NCBI RefSeq assembly: GCF_009728935.1
Contig: NZ_CP034235.1
Location: 3,262,001-3,326,000, forward strand
Length of the DNA: 64,000 bases
Direction of reading: 5' to 3'
Source of the DNA: Paenibacillus psychroresistens
GTDB taxonomy: Bacteria; Bacillota; Bacilli; Paenibacillales; NBRC-103111
Made by a program: the position numbers and the translations under genes. Of the stretch, positions 1-8,604 are shown piece after piece; the first letter of the stretch is position 1; every line of letters starts with the position of its first letter. The notes beneath the pieces were generated by a model. It was not told the origin of the DNA. It made no database searches and was given only the letters and a program-made list of their open reading frames with translations.

Positions 1-1
1 A

Positions 2-607
2 ACAACAGTTGAGGTGTGGGGTGTCGATAATTCGAACAAGAATACTTCATCAGGCACTTACCTGCTTTCAAGCACGAGTTACACGGTTGCGAGTGGTGCA
101 ATTCAGCTTACAGTGAATGGCTTGAATGCAAACTCTGCTTACCAGCTTGTCTTGAAGCCTGGCAGTGGCGGGGGATCAACGGGGTTTGATCCAAACGCTT
201 ACTACAAAATTATCAATCGACAGAATGGAATGGCGTTGGATAGCGGCGGAAATGTTGCACAAGGCTCAGCTACCATTCAATGGGCAGCAAACGGCGGCAC
301 CAACCAACAATATCAAATTACGGCTGCAGGCAGCGGTAAGTACAAATTGGTTAACCGCCAGAATAGCATGGCAATTGACAGTGGGGGCAATGTAGCACAA
401 GGTGCGGCTACCATCCAATGGACTATGAACGGTGACAGCAACCAGCAGTATCAGATTACCGATCTAGGCGGCGGGTACTATAAGCTGGTTAATGCGCAAA
501 ACGGTATGGCGTTAGATAGCGGTGGCAACGTAGCGCAAGGTGCATCTGCCATACAATGGGTCGATAACGGCGGCACTAATCAACAATTTCAAATTATTAA
601 ATATTAA
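2..607 (+). CDS. Secreted glycosidase, C-terminal part, with ricin-type lectin module (5' end outside window)
   Basis: The reading frame is already open at the left edge, so this is the end of a longer gene. The first 50 or so residues match the C-terminal beta-sandwich tail of the glycosidase at 12695-13966 (WGV-NS, then SAYQ-V near the end). After a Gly/Ser linker come three tandem repeats of about 45 residues with the pattern YYK-NR/AQNGMALDSGGNVAQG-IQW-NGG-NQQ-QI. These are the three lobes of a ricin-type beta-trefoil (CBM13/RICIN_14-like) carbohydrate-binding module. The family role is to hold a secreted enzyme on its polysaccharide. The catalytic domain is not visible here; by similarity it would be clan GH-A-like. 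Two sugar permease genes follow on the same strand. Confidence 0.8.
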   Translation, partial: TTVEVWGVDNSNKNTSSGTYLLSSTSYTVASGAIQLTVNGLNANSAYQLVLKPGSGGGSTGFDPNAYYKIINRQNGMALDSGGNVAQGSATIQWAANGGTNQQYQITAAGSGKYKLVNRQNSMAIDSGGNVAQGAATIQWTMNGDSNQQYQITDLGGGYYKLVNAQNGMALDSGGNVAQGASAIQWVDNGGTNQQFQIIKY

Positions 608-724
608 CAACAATTAGCAGGCAATATAGAGCAAGGGCTTGCCTAAATGGGGGCAAGTTCTTGTACTCTCTTAGCATTTGAATTAGAAAGATCCGAAATA
701 CAATCCGCTTTGGGAGTGACTTGC

Positions 725-1663
725 ATGAATACGAGTATGAATACATCAACAACGGTTGGGATGAAAAAAGGCAATCGAACCTGGAAGGAAATCAAGAGGA
801 ATAAAGTTGTTTATTTGTGCATCTCGCCCTTTTTTATTTTATTTGCGATATTTGGGCTATTTCCCATTCTATTTTCGCTTTTTGTATCGTTTCAGCAATG
901 GGATGGTATTGGGAATATGAAATATATCGGCTTGGATAATTATACATTTTTGCTAACCGACTATGAATTTTGGCATTCAATCACCAATACGATTTTTATT
1001 TGGCTGCTATCGACGATTCCTATGTTATTCCTAGCCTTAATTATTGCTTTTTTACTCAATTCAGCTTCTTTACGTTTTCGCACCGGTTATCGGATTCTTT
1101 ACTTTTTGCCGAACATTACCTCTATTGTCGCTGTAGCGATAGTATTCGGCACCGTTTTCGCTGAAAGCTATGGTTTTTTAAACTTTATTCTCAATAGCTT
1201 CAAGCTGGACGAGGTTAGCTGGATCAGCTCTCCATTCTGGATTAAAGTGGCGATTGCTTCCATGGTGATTTGGCGGTGGACGGGATATAACGCGATTATC
1301 TATCTGGCAGGGCTGCAAAGTATTCCAAACGATCTTTATGAAGCAGCACGGATAGATGGTGCTAGCACATCCCAGTCCTTTTTCCGCATTACGATACCGA
1401 TGCTTCGCCCCGTTATTCTGTTCACAACGATTATGTCAATAACCGGTGGCATGCAAATCTTCACAGAATCACAAATTTTGACTGGAGAAGGTAATTTAGG
1501 CGGTGTGGGACATAGTGCCATGACAATGGTGCTTTATTTATACCAACAGTCGTTCTTTAATCATATATTCGGCTATGGTTCGGCAATAGCTTGGGGCATG
1601 TTTATCATTATTTTAATATTTTCGTATGTAAATTGGAGAATTGTAAAATTAACCGAGAAATAA
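725..1663 (+). CDS. Sugar ABC transporter permease, MalF/UgpA type
   Basis: Membrane subunit of a CUT1-family carbohydrate importer. About six hydrophobic segments are visible. The cytoplasmic EAA loop reads EAARIDGAS, which docks the ATPase. An upstream in-frame start at 647 exists, but ATG at 725 is chosen because GGGAG lies 8 bp before it and the protein then has the usual length (312 aa). It forms a pair with the MalG-type permease 20 bp downstream. No binding protein or ATPase gene lies next to it in the window; the binding protein may lie left of position 1 or be shared. CUT1 importers of this group commonly use a shared MsmX-type ATPase encoded elsewhere. Confidence 0.88.
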   Translation: MNTSMNTSTTVGMKKGNRTWKEIKRNKVVYLCISPFFILFAIFGLFPILFSLFVSFQQWDGIGNMKYIGLDNYTFLLTDYEFWHSITNTIFIWLLSTIPMLFLALIIAFLLNSASLRFRTGYRILYFLPNITSIVAVAIVFGTVFAESYGFLNFILNSFKLDEVSWISSPFWIKVAIASMVIWRWTGYNAIIYLAGLQSIPNDLYEAARIDGASTSQSFFRITIPMLRPVILFTTIMSITGGMQIFTESQILTGEGNLGGVGHSAMTMVLYLYQQSFFNHIFGYGSAIAWGMFIIILIFSYVNWRIVKLTEK

Positions 1664-1683
1664 TAGAGGGGAGAGAATGGAGC

Positions 1684-2520
1684 TTGAGCTTACAAAATGG
1701 TTTTAAAAACTTAGGATTACATATTCTGCTTATTACAGGTGGGCTTGTCTCGTTATTTCCGTTTTATTGGATGTCTGTTATAGCCACCAACAAATCAAGT
1801 GATGTATTTCGTTATCCGCCTAAATTAATGTTCGGCAATAAGCTGTTCCTTAATTTAAAGCATGTATTTGAGAATATCAATTTCGGTACTGCCTTTACGA
1901 ATACAGCTTTTGTATCGACTAGTGCCATGGTGCTAGTGCTTTTTTTCAGTACGTTGGCCGGATTCTTTTTCGCCAAATATCGTTTTCCTGGAAGTCTGAT
2001 ATTGTTTAATGTTCTATTGGTATCTCTAATGATCCCCAGTCAATTATCGTTGATTCCATCCTTTATTATCATTTCCAAATTTGGCTGGATCTCGACCTTT
2101 AAAGCAGTGATAATACCAGGTTTGGTCTCCTCATTTGCTTTTGGAACCTTCTGGATGCGCCAATATGCTAAAGATACCATCCATGACGAATTGCTAGATT
2201 CGGGTAGAATGGATGGTTGTCATGATTTTCGGCTTTATTGGAATATAGGACTACCCTTGTTGCGTCCCGCGATGGCTTTCTTAGGCTTATTCTCTTTTAT
2301 TGGTACATGGAATGATTATTTATGGCCGCTGATTATTATGAACAATCCGAAAAAGTACACCCTGCAAATCTCACTCTCTCAATTAAAAAGTATCTATGGC
2401 AGCGATTATTCGATGGTTTTGGCAGGTACTTTGTTAGCGACAATTCCACTAATTGTGATCTTTTTGATCTTTAGCAAACAGTTCATTTCCAATATTGCAG
2501 CTGGCGCTATTAAAGCTTAG
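1684..2520 (+). CDS. Sugar ABC transporter permease, MalG type
   Basis: Second membrane subunit of the importer begun at 725. It has six hydrophobic segments and the usual N-terminal pattern for MalG-like proteins (LFPFYWMSV). The EAA-like loop is degenerate (LLDSGRMDGC). The ATG at 1677 is out of frame. TTG at 1684 is preferred: GGGGAG lies about 10 bp upstream and the 278-residue product has normal family length. An upstream in-frame start at 1591 would overlap the previous gene by 73 bp. The gene ends 20 bp before the convergent AraC gene. Confidence 0.85.
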   Translation: MSLQNGFKNLGLHILLITGGLVSLFPFYWMSVIATNKSSDVFRYPPKLMFGNKLFLNLKHVFENINFGTAFTNTAFVSTSAMVLVLFFSTLAGFFFAKYRFPGSLILFNVLLVSLMIPSQLSLIPSFIIISKFGWISTFKAVIIPGLVSSFAFGTFWMRQYAKDTIHDELLDSGRMDGCHDFRLYWNIGLPLLRPAMAFLGLFSFIGTWNDYLWPLIIMNNPKKYTLQISLSQLKSIYGSDYSMVLAGTLLATIPLIVIFLIFSKQFISNIAAGAIKA

Positions 2521-2539
2521 CCGCAATCGATTGAGCCTA

Positions 2540-3388
2540 TCATTTATGATTCTTCCAATATTGGCGGTATTCAGTGGGCGAAAGTCCCATAAACTTGCGA
2601 AAGGTGTGGGAGAAATAATACAAATCCATCCCCACCTGGCTTGCTATGTCTGTAATGGATATTTCGCCTTGCATAAGCAACTGCTGAGCTTTCTCCATGC
2701 GTTTTTTTGTAATGTAGACGATAGGAGAGACTCCAATACTTGATTTAAACAGCTGTATAAAATATTTGGGATGAAAGTGAAGCTGATCTGCGAGTTCATC
2801 AATTTTCATGCGGTCAGCTAAATGCTCATCGATGTAGCTTAAAACGGTATTGATTCTAGATATTGCTGGAGTTACGGCATCAATTCTCCAGTCTTCATCG
2901 ATTCCTTGTAGCTGGGCTCGTTCGAGAAACAGGGTGAGAATATCATATAATACGGATTTAATTTGCAATGGAGATGTCAGCGAATGGCTCTCAGATAGGG
3001 AGATTAGCTTGAGGAATCGTTCATTCAACCAAGCCCGGTCAATGACATCTACGAAGTGAGGAACCTGAAACATCTGAAACAAGTGGACTTCACCGACAGT
3101 TAATGTAAAATGGCAATAAAATTTGCGAAACGTATTGGCCTTATCTGTGGATAAGGTTATTTCCACATCTGCAGGCAATAAAAACAATTGGCCTGGCTGA
3201 GGTGAATACTCGCGGTTACGAATGCGGATAGTTCCAGTTCCCTCTTGAAAATAATACAGCCGATTGATTTTGGGCTTGCCGATATGATAATTCCAATCGG
3301 GTCCCACTTTCCCCTGATGTGCCACATAAAGCTGCAACTGTGCTGTATTTAAATAATTGCGCAGCATTTGTACGTGGATAGCTTCCAT
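2540..3388 (-). CDS. AraC-family regulator with N-terminal cupin sensor
   Basis: One-component transcription factor of 282 aa. Residues 20-100 look like the AraC cupin sensor domain that binds sugar ligands. The last 100 residues carry two helix-turn-helix motifs (KIDELADQLHFHPKYFIQLFK, then ITDIASQVGMDLYYFSHTFRK) ending in the usual GLSPTEYR. The start is set at 3388 because AGGTGA lies 4-5 bp upstream; an in-frame ATG at 3424 has no such site. It is divergent from the small gene/PhyH pair at 3508 and convergent with the permease pair, so either may be its target. The divergent promoter region of about 120 bp favours the PhyH pair. Confidence 0.88.
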   Translation of the reverse strand: MEAIHVQMLRNYLNTAQLQLYVAHQGKVGPDWNYHIGKPKINRLYYFQEGTGTIRIRNREYSPQPGQLFLLPADVEITLSTDKANTFRKFYCHFTLTVGEVHLFQMFQVPHFVDVIDRAWLNERFLKLISLSESHSLTSPLQIKSVLYDILTLFLERAQLQGIDEDWRIDAVTPAISRINTVLSYIDEHLADRMKIDELADQLHFHPKYFIQLFKSSIGVSPIVYITKKRMEKAQQLLMQGEISITDIASQVGMDLYYFSHTFRKFMGLSPTEYRQYWKNHK

Positions 3389-3507
3389 ATTCGTCACCTC
3401 TAATTTAATCTTACTATTACGCAAATTTCTCTTACGATTATATATCCCTAATTCCCTCTATCTATAGTAATCTGGATTAGAAATCAATGGAAGAGGCAGG
3501 CGATAAT

Positions 3508-3798
3508 ATGAGCAGGCAAAGACAACAAATATTAATTCTCCATCTTGCGAATCCCAGCTTGGAATCTAATGTTGTAGCATGGGCATTGTATGATGGTGCG
3601 AAAGCAAAAGGCGAGCTGCAAATGAATACAGGTGATGCAGAGACACCACCGTATGAATCCGTATTGGATGCCATGCGTGAGGGGTGGAATGTTCTGCAGC
3701 TTCCTAATCTGCCCAATTACCAGTCGGGCAATGAACATGATCTGGGACATTTACCGTATGAATATACTTTGGAAAGGAAAGTGAGTATTGGTGAGTAA
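3508..3798 (+). CDS. Small protein of unknown function, translationally coupled to a PhyH dioxygenase
   Basis: A 96-residue soluble protein with no signal peptide or membrane segment. I do not recognise a named domain. Its composition looks like a real protein: a beta-strand-like start (ILILHLANPSL), a middle that reads PPYESVLDAMREGWNVLQLP, and an acidic HxLG-like end. ATG at 3508 is preferred over ATG at 3487 because AGGCAGG lies 7 bp upstream. The stop overlaps the start of the PhyH gene by 11 bp, so the two are probably translated together and act in one process. It is divergent from an AraC regulator. Confidence 0.7.
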   Translation: MSRQRQQILILHLANPSLESNVVAWALYDGAKAKGELQMNTGDAETPPYESVLDAMREGWNVLQLPNLPNYQSGNEHDLGHLPYEYTLERKVSIGE

Positions 3799-4576
3799 TG
3801 TAGAGAAATCACATCTTTTAACTGCCGAGCAGATGGCGAGTTTCGCTGTGAATGGTTATATCCAATTGGCAGATCTGGTGCCAAAAGAAATGAACGATGC
3901 TGCTCATGCTGATCAAATAAAATGGGCGGGGCGCGGCCACTACTGGCAGGAATCTTCGGTTATTCGTGAGATCTTTGAATTGCCACAGGTAAAGGGTGTG
4001 TTGCAAAGCTTGGTAGGCCAAGCTCCTGTATATGATCATTCTGCCCTGCATATCGTTCGTCCCCAGCATCATAAAGCACAAGAATACCATGCTGATTCCG
4101 TAATCGATACCCGTCAGTTTGGTTTTGACATCCAAGCCTTCTATTTCTCACATGATACACCGGCCATAATGGGGCCAACGTTGATCCTTCCAGGCTCACA
4201 TCTGCACAATAAAGTCAATACTTCCAGCATCGGACGCTATAAGAACATTATTGGACAGCGGAAGCTGGAATCCAAAGCCGGAACCATCGGATTTCTCCAT
4301 CAGAACATCTGGCATTGCGCCCAGCCAAACTATACAGATGAAACCCGCTATGTATTTAAATTACGCTTGCGTCCAGGCCAAGAGCAGCGCAGCTTGTTCA
4401 ATACAGATGAATACAACGGACCAGAAGTAGCTAAGATCTTTAGAAGCATGCATGCTTGGGCAGGCAATGATTCAAGAGTGAACCAAATTGCAGCGGCCAA
4501 ATTTTATCGATTTCTATGTGGAGATGATCGTGTAGATTTTTCCTTTGAAGGTGTTTTGAGCCGAATGGGGCTTTAG
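3788..4576 (+). CDS. Phytanoyl-CoA dioxygenase (PhyH) family Fe(II)/2-oxoglutarate oxygenase
   Basis: A cytoplasmic non-haem iron oxygenase of 262 aa. The metal-binding facial triad is visible: HxD in EYHAD (H101, D103) and the distal histidine in IWHCAQP (H176). A 2-oxoglutarate-binding arginine follows in DETRYVFK (R187). Family members hydroxylate small molecules; the substrate cannot be read from sequence. The start is TTG at 3788 (GG-rich site about 10 bp upstream), with GTG at 3791 as alternative; both lie inside the previous gene. A strong terminator follows at 4601. Confidence 0.85.
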   Translation: MVSNVEKSHLLTAEQMASFAVNGYIQLADLVPKEMNDAAHADQIKWAGRGHYWQESSVIREIFELPQVKGVLQSLVGQAPVYDHSALHIVRPQHHKAQEYHADSVIDTRQFGFDIQAFYFSHDTPAIMGPTLILPGSHLHNKVNTSSIGRYKNIIGQRKLESKAGTIGFLHQNIWHCAQPNYTDETRYVFKLRLRPGQEQRSLFNTDEYNGPEVAKIFRSMHAWAGNDSRVNQIAAAKFYRFLCGDDRVDFSFEGVLSRMGL

Positions 4577-4600
4577 AAATAAAACGGATGATCATTCTCA

Positions 4601-4650
4601 TAGTTCAAGGCGTCTCTATCGAAGATAGAAACGCCTTGAACTATTTTTTA
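4601..4650 (+). terminator. Rho-independent terminator after the PhyH gene
   Basis: A 20-bp inverted repeat with one mismatch (arms 4601-4620 and 4624-4643) is followed by a T run. It ends the PhyH transcript. The same hairpin lies just beyond the minus-strand binding-protein gene and may also stop that transcript, although it has no T run in that direction. Confidence 0.9.
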
Positions 4651-4663
4651 TAGGATATTTAAA

Positions 4664-6355
4664 TTACTTATTAATGGTTGAAGAGTCCAAAGATGCCTGC
4701 ATAAGCTCAATGTATCGTTTTATGTTCAGCGCATCTAAGCCCTTCACATAAGCATCCCAATCCTTATCCAGATTCTTCGCGCCTGTTACGAACTGCAGGG
4801 CGTTCTGATCGATGTAGTCCTTAATATTGGTCTGCATCATGTTTACTTCGTCTGCATGGGTGGGATCAACCCACAGAGCCCAATGAGGGAAGACTTCCTT
4901 CGCTTCTTTACCGTCGTATAATTTTGTAGCTTGGAACAAACGGCGTTCATAACCATCTGCGCCATATATGTCAGTGCCTTGAACTTGGGCGTCACGCATG
5001 GCTTTATATTGGTTGTATTGAGCCATAGGGCCCCACATATCATTTCGTGGCGATTCGCCCTTTTCTAAAGCTATTGTTGCATATTGTGCCTGAATTTGAT
5101 CGTTTAATGCAATTTCACTAGCATTTGGTTTGCGCCAGCTTTTTCCCTCTTCGCCAAAGATGCCATCAATGGATCCCTCATCCGTATATAGATAATCCAG
5201 CATCTTAATGGCAGCAATTTGTACTTCACTGCTAGCCTTGTTAGTCAAAACGAAGGTTGCTCCAGGATCGATAGGGTAGTTGTAGGTTGCATAGTCGGTA
5301 TGAGGGCCTTGTAAAGGTGCAACCGGATTGTAATCCTTAACGTATGGAGCAGTAGCCGCTGATTCAACGAAGATCCAAGGATGCATACCTGCGCCAGCAC
5401 CGAGAATCTGGACATCAGCATTGTCACCAATTTTTTTGAATGCCTCCGCATTTTGGCTGAATGCACCTGGATCAATTAGTCCTTCGCTGTACATGGATTT
5501 AATAAAAGCCAAGCCTTCTTTCCATTCTGCCTTATTGGCAGCTGTGTCGACTTTTCCATCTTTTAAGAGGAGGTATGTTCTATCGTCATCATAGATAAAT
5601 CCATTCATGAAATAAGGAATGACGTGCACGCCGTATGCCTCGGTGGAACCACTTAATGGAACTTCATCCGCTTTACCGTTGCCGTTTGGATCTTTCGTTT
5701 TGAATGCTTCCAAGACTTTTTTGAAATCTTCAATTGTCTTAGGCTCAGGCAGCTTGAGCTTTTCCATCCAATTGCTGTTCAGCCACATTTTGTTTGGATA
5801 GGAACAGTGGTAGCACTCATTCAAGCCTGTTAAGCCATAAATTTTGCCATCTGGAGCGGTATTCATGGCTTTATAATATTTGTTGCCATCGAGGGCTTTT
5901 TTGATATTCGGTCCATATTGATCGATTAAATCATTCAGTGGAAGGATGACGCCTTGTTCGCCAAACTTTAAGAGATCCGTCTGTGAGAAGCGATCTACCC
6001 ATGGAATGAGCAAATACAGATCCGGATAATCACCTGATGCAAGCGAGATTTGTCTTTTCTCAGCTGCTCCATCAAAAGGTACCGTTGTCCAGTCAAAATG
6101 GATGTTGAATTTATTTTCAATGATTTTGGTGAATTTGTTCGTTTTCAGGTCGGTATCTTTGTCTTGTTGAGCGAATACTTTGATGGATACAGGTTTTCCA
6201 GCGGGTGCGACCGTTACTGCTGGTGCTTTAGTAGTGCTGCTGGCAGCTTCTGTGCTGACTGCTTTCGTGTCCTCATTTTTAGAGGAAGTACATCCTGCTA
6301 ATACAATGCTGAGCATGAAGATACTTGAGAGAACGACAATTAATGGTTTTTTCAA
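4664..6355 (-). CDS. Sugar ABC transporter substrate-binding lipoprotein, LplA type
   Basis: Extracellular solute-binding protein of 563 aa. A signal peptide ends in a lipobox (LAGC), followed by a Ser/Thr/Ala-rich linker. The mature part has the motifs of large oligosaccharide-binding proteins, including ASGDYPDLY and FKTKDPNGNGKADE (a calcium-loop-like motif). TTG at 6355 is chosen because GGAGAGG stands 5 bp upstream; the next in-frame ATG upstream, at 6385, has no clear site. The gene is last in the minus-strand operon after two permeases (gap of 117 bp). The ATPase is missing, as is usual for this transporter class. Confidence 0.92.
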   Translation of the reverse strand: MKKPLIVVLSSIFMLSIVLAGCTSSKNEDTKAVSTEAASSTTKAPAVTVAPAGKPVSIKVFAQQDKDTDLKTNKFTKIIENKFNIHFDWTTVPFDGAAEKRQISLASGDYPDLYLLIPWVDRFSQTDLLKFGEQGVILPLNDLIDQYGPNIKKALDGNKYYKAMNTAPDGKIYGLTGLNECYHCSYPNKMWLNSNWMEKLKLPEPKTIEDFKKVLEAFKTKDPNGNGKADEVPLSGSTEAYGVHVIPYFMNGFIYDDDRTYLLLKDGKVDTAANKAEWKEGLAFIKSMYSEGLIDPGAFSQNAEAFKKIGDNADVQILGAGAGMHPWIFVESAATAPYVKDYNPVAPLQGPHTDYATYNYPIDPGATFVLTNKASSEVQIAAIKMLDYLYTDEGSIDGIFGEEGKSWRKPNASEIALNDQIQAQYATIALEKGESPRNDMWGPMAQYNQYKAMRDAQVQGTDIYGADGYERRLFQATKLYDGKEAKEVFPHWALWVDPTHADEVNMMQTNIKDYIDQNALQFVTGAKNLDKDWDAYVKGLDALNIKRYIELMQASLDSSTINK

Positions 6356-6472
6356 AATAACCTCTCCTTTTTCATCTTTTTTCAATTGTGAAGCTCCATT
6401 CAGTTCTACTAAGAACTACATAGTCATCCCCCCTTAATAGAATTCACTTCAGTCTGGCTATTGCATTAAAGA

Positions 6473-7408
6473 TCAGCCTTTTACAGATCCGATCAGCATA
6501 CCTTGTACAAAATACCGCTGAACGAACGGATAAATAACAAGCACAGGCAAGCTTGCCACCACAATTAAAGCGTATTTCATCAGATTCACCATTTGCTGAC
6601 GCTTTACCATATCACTCGCATCCAAGTTGCTGGTTGTTCCGTTATTGAGGATAAGAATACTCCGGAGAATGAGCTGAAGTGGATAAAGCCGTTGCGTCTT
6701 CAAAAAGATAAGAGCGTCGAAATAGGCATTCCATTGGCCGACTGCGTACATCAATGCGAGTACAGCGATAATTGGTTTGGCTAGCGGTATAATGATTCTG
6801 AATATGAACCCAATGTCACTGCAGCCGTCAATTTCAGCTGCTTCCGATAATTCTTCGGGTATGGACATCTGGAAGAATGTCCTAGCTATAATGACTTGCC
6901 ATACCCAGATGGCATTGGGGATCAGTAGTGCCCAGCGGGTGTCGATTATCCCCACCGATTTCACAACAAGATAAGTCGGGATCAGACCACCTGAAAACAG
7001 CATGGTTATGGTAATGAAGATCATCAAAACACTGCGCCCGAAAAAGGTCCTTTTGGACAGTGGGTAAGCGATCATGATGGTAAGAGAAACGCTAATCAGC
7101 GTTCCGCATATCGTGTAGAAAAAGGAATTTGCATAACCACTAAGGACTTGATTGTTATTAATGACTGCCCAATAGCCGTCAAAGGTAGGATTGACTGGCC
7201 ATAGCCATACTTTCCCTGAGGATACTGCGGCAGGGCTGCTTAAGGACGAGCTTATAATAAATACAAGAGGATACAGAACAGTGATCAGGATCACAGTTAG
7301 AATAGTATAGGTTATGGTTAGGAACACTCGGTCTCCGAATGATTCCTTAATTTTGATATTCCTTGGAATTGCAGTATTTTTATCCTTATTTGGCTTGGCG
7401 GTAATCAT
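6473..7408 (-). CDS. Sugar ABC transporter permease, LplC type
   Basis: MalG-like membrane subunit of 311 aa with six hydrophobic segments and the EAA loop (ELSEAAEIDGCSDIGFIFR). The C-terminus ends in QRYFVQGMLIGSVKG, typical for LplC/YtcP proteins. It lies 24 bp downstream of the LplB-type permease and upstream of the binding protein, so the three form one minus-strand operon. Confidence 0.92.
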   Translation of the reverse strand: MITAKPNKDKNTAIPRNIKIKESFGDRVFLTITYTILTVILITVLYPLVFIISSSLSSPAAVSSGKVWLWPVNPTFDGYWAVINNNQVLSGYANSFFYTICGTLISVSLTIMIAYPLSKRTFFGRSVLMIFITITMLFSGGLIPTYLVVKSVGIIDTRWALLIPNAIWVWQVIIARTFFQMSIPEELSEAAEIDGCSDIGFIFRIIIPLAKPIIAVLALMYAVGQWNAYFDALIFLKTQRLYPLQLILRSILILNNGTTSNLDASDMVKRQQMVNLMKYALIVVASLPVLVIYPFVQRYFVQGMLIGSVKG

Positions 7409-7432
7409 TGCATTTCCTCCCTTAATTAGGAA

Positions 7433-8398
7433 TTACCATAAACTGCTGCTGGAAATACGCTTTGCGGTTGAATTGACTACCAATAAAAGAAGCAGATTGA
7501 TTACCGAGTTGAATAAGCCGACTGCCGTTGCAAAACTATAGTTGGCGTTCAACAAACCTATTTTGTAAACATAGGTGGATATAATCTCTGATGTGGATAG
7601 ATTAAGTGGATTCTGGAGCAGATACATTTTCTCAAACCCAACAGCCATGATGCTGCCCACACTCAGGATCAGGATGATAACGGCTGCAGGCATAATACCT
7701 GGTAAATCTACATTGAGAATTTTCTTGAATCGAGAAGCCCCGTCTACCTTTGCTGCCTCGTATAAAGATGGATCGATGCCAGCCAAGGCGGCCAGATAGA
7801 TGACTGCCGAGTATCCCATGGTTTGCCAAACATCCGAGAAGACATATATCGATCTGAACATTCCCGCTTCTCCCAAATAGTTGATGGATTCAAATCCAAA
7901 TGAATTGGCGATTAAGTTTACGATACCCAATCTTGGGGAGAGGAACAGCATGACTACGGAAACCATAACAACAGTGGAAATAAAATAGGGGGCGTAAGTT
8001 ACAAGCTGTACCACTTTTTTAAATCTAATATTCTTAACTTCATTCAATGCAAGCGCTAACAATATAGGAATCGGAAACCCAACAGCGAGCTGATAAAAGG
8101 AAATATACAAGGTATTCTTGATTAATGTCTTAAAAGCGGGGTTGCTAAAAAACAGATCGAAGTACTTGGTACCGACCCAGGGGCTTCCCCAAATTCCTTT
8201 TATCACATTGTAGTTTTTAAATGCCAGCACCGCGTTGGCCATCGGTAAATACTTAAAAATAATGAAATAAGCAATCGGTGGGAGAACTAGCAAGTATAAT
8301 TGCCAGTGTCTTTTTAAACTTCTAATTGCTGCTGCCCGTAAGGCAGCTATCTTTCTGTTAGTTGTAGCTGTTTTAACATTTGAAATGGCATTACTCAG
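7433..8398 (-). CDS. Sugar ABC transporter permease, LplB type, probable CTG start
   Basis: MalF-like membrane subunit with EAA loop (YEAAKVDGASRFKKILNVDLP). A TTG at 8293 would give a protein lacking the usual basic N-terminal segment. The frame stays open upstream, and CTG at 8398 has a very strong AGGGGGAG site 5 bp before it. That start gives 321 aa with the HWQLYLLVLPP segment at about residue 32, as expected for LplB. No in-frame ATG, GTG or TTG lies between 8398 and 8293. It is first in the operon, 206 bp from the regulator gene, behind a cre-like site and direct repeats. Confidence 0.85.
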   Translation of the reverse strand: MSNAISNVKTATTNRKIAALRAAAIRSLKRHWQLYLLVLPPIAYFIIFKYLPMANAVLAFKNYNVIKGIWGSPWVGTKYFDLFFSNPAFKTLIKNTLYISFYQLAVGFPIPILLALALNEVKNIRFKKVVQLVTYAPYFISTVVMVSVVMLFLSPRLGIVNLIANSFGFESINYLGEAGMFRSIYVFSDVWQTMGYSAVIYLAALAGIDPSLYEAAKVDGASRFKKILNVDLPGIMPAAVIILILSVGSIMAVGFEKMYLLQNPLNLSTSEIISTYVYKIGLLNANYSFATAVGLFNSVINLLLLLVVNSTAKRISSSSLW

Positions 8399-8436
8399 AG
8401 TAACTCCCCCTAACCCGGCTAGTGTGAAATACGAAA

Positions 8437-8450
8437 TGGAAACGTTTTCT
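8437..8450 (-). promoter_or_regulatory. cre-like catabolite control site upstream of the lplB-type gene
   Basis: The 14-mer TGGAAACGTTTTCT differs from the CcpA cre consensus (TGNAANCGNWNNCA) at the last base only. It lies about 40 bp before the permease start. Glucose repression of this operon is inferred from it. Confidence 0.55.
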
Positions 8451-8491
8451 TCGTGGTTTTATCTTATGCCTTTGAAATAATTACCGTAAAG

Positions 8492-8519
8492 GTACACTTC
8501 AAAAATCCACCGTACACTT
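8492..8519 (-). promoter_or_regulatory. Paired direct repeats, candidate AraC-type binding site
   Basis: GTACACTT occurs at 8492-8499 and again at 8512-8519, exactly 20 bp apart, that is, on the same face of the helix. This is the usual layout for AraC-family operators. Next to it, 8523-8547 is an imperfect palindrome built on AACGTT. Both lie between the membrane AraC regulator gene and the transporter operon, so the regulator is the natural candidate to bind here. Confidence 0.45.
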
Positions 8520-8575
8520 TAAGCATAACGTTCAAAAACGTTTATGCAGCAACGTTTTAAGCTTATTAACAAGTT

Positions 8576-8598
8576 AAAAGCCCATCATAAGATGGGCT
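8576..8598 (-). terminator. Terminator after the membrane AraC regulator
   Basis: An 8-bp GC-rich stem (AGCCCATC / GATGGGCT) with a 4-base loop is followed on the minus strand by TTTT. It separates the regulator transcript from the transporter operon. Confidence 0.75.
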
Positions 8599-8604
8599 GC
8601 CCTA

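Noticed and set aside
647..724. Longer N-terminus of the first permease
   Set aside because: The added residues are unlike permeases and a good ribosome site precedes ATG 725.
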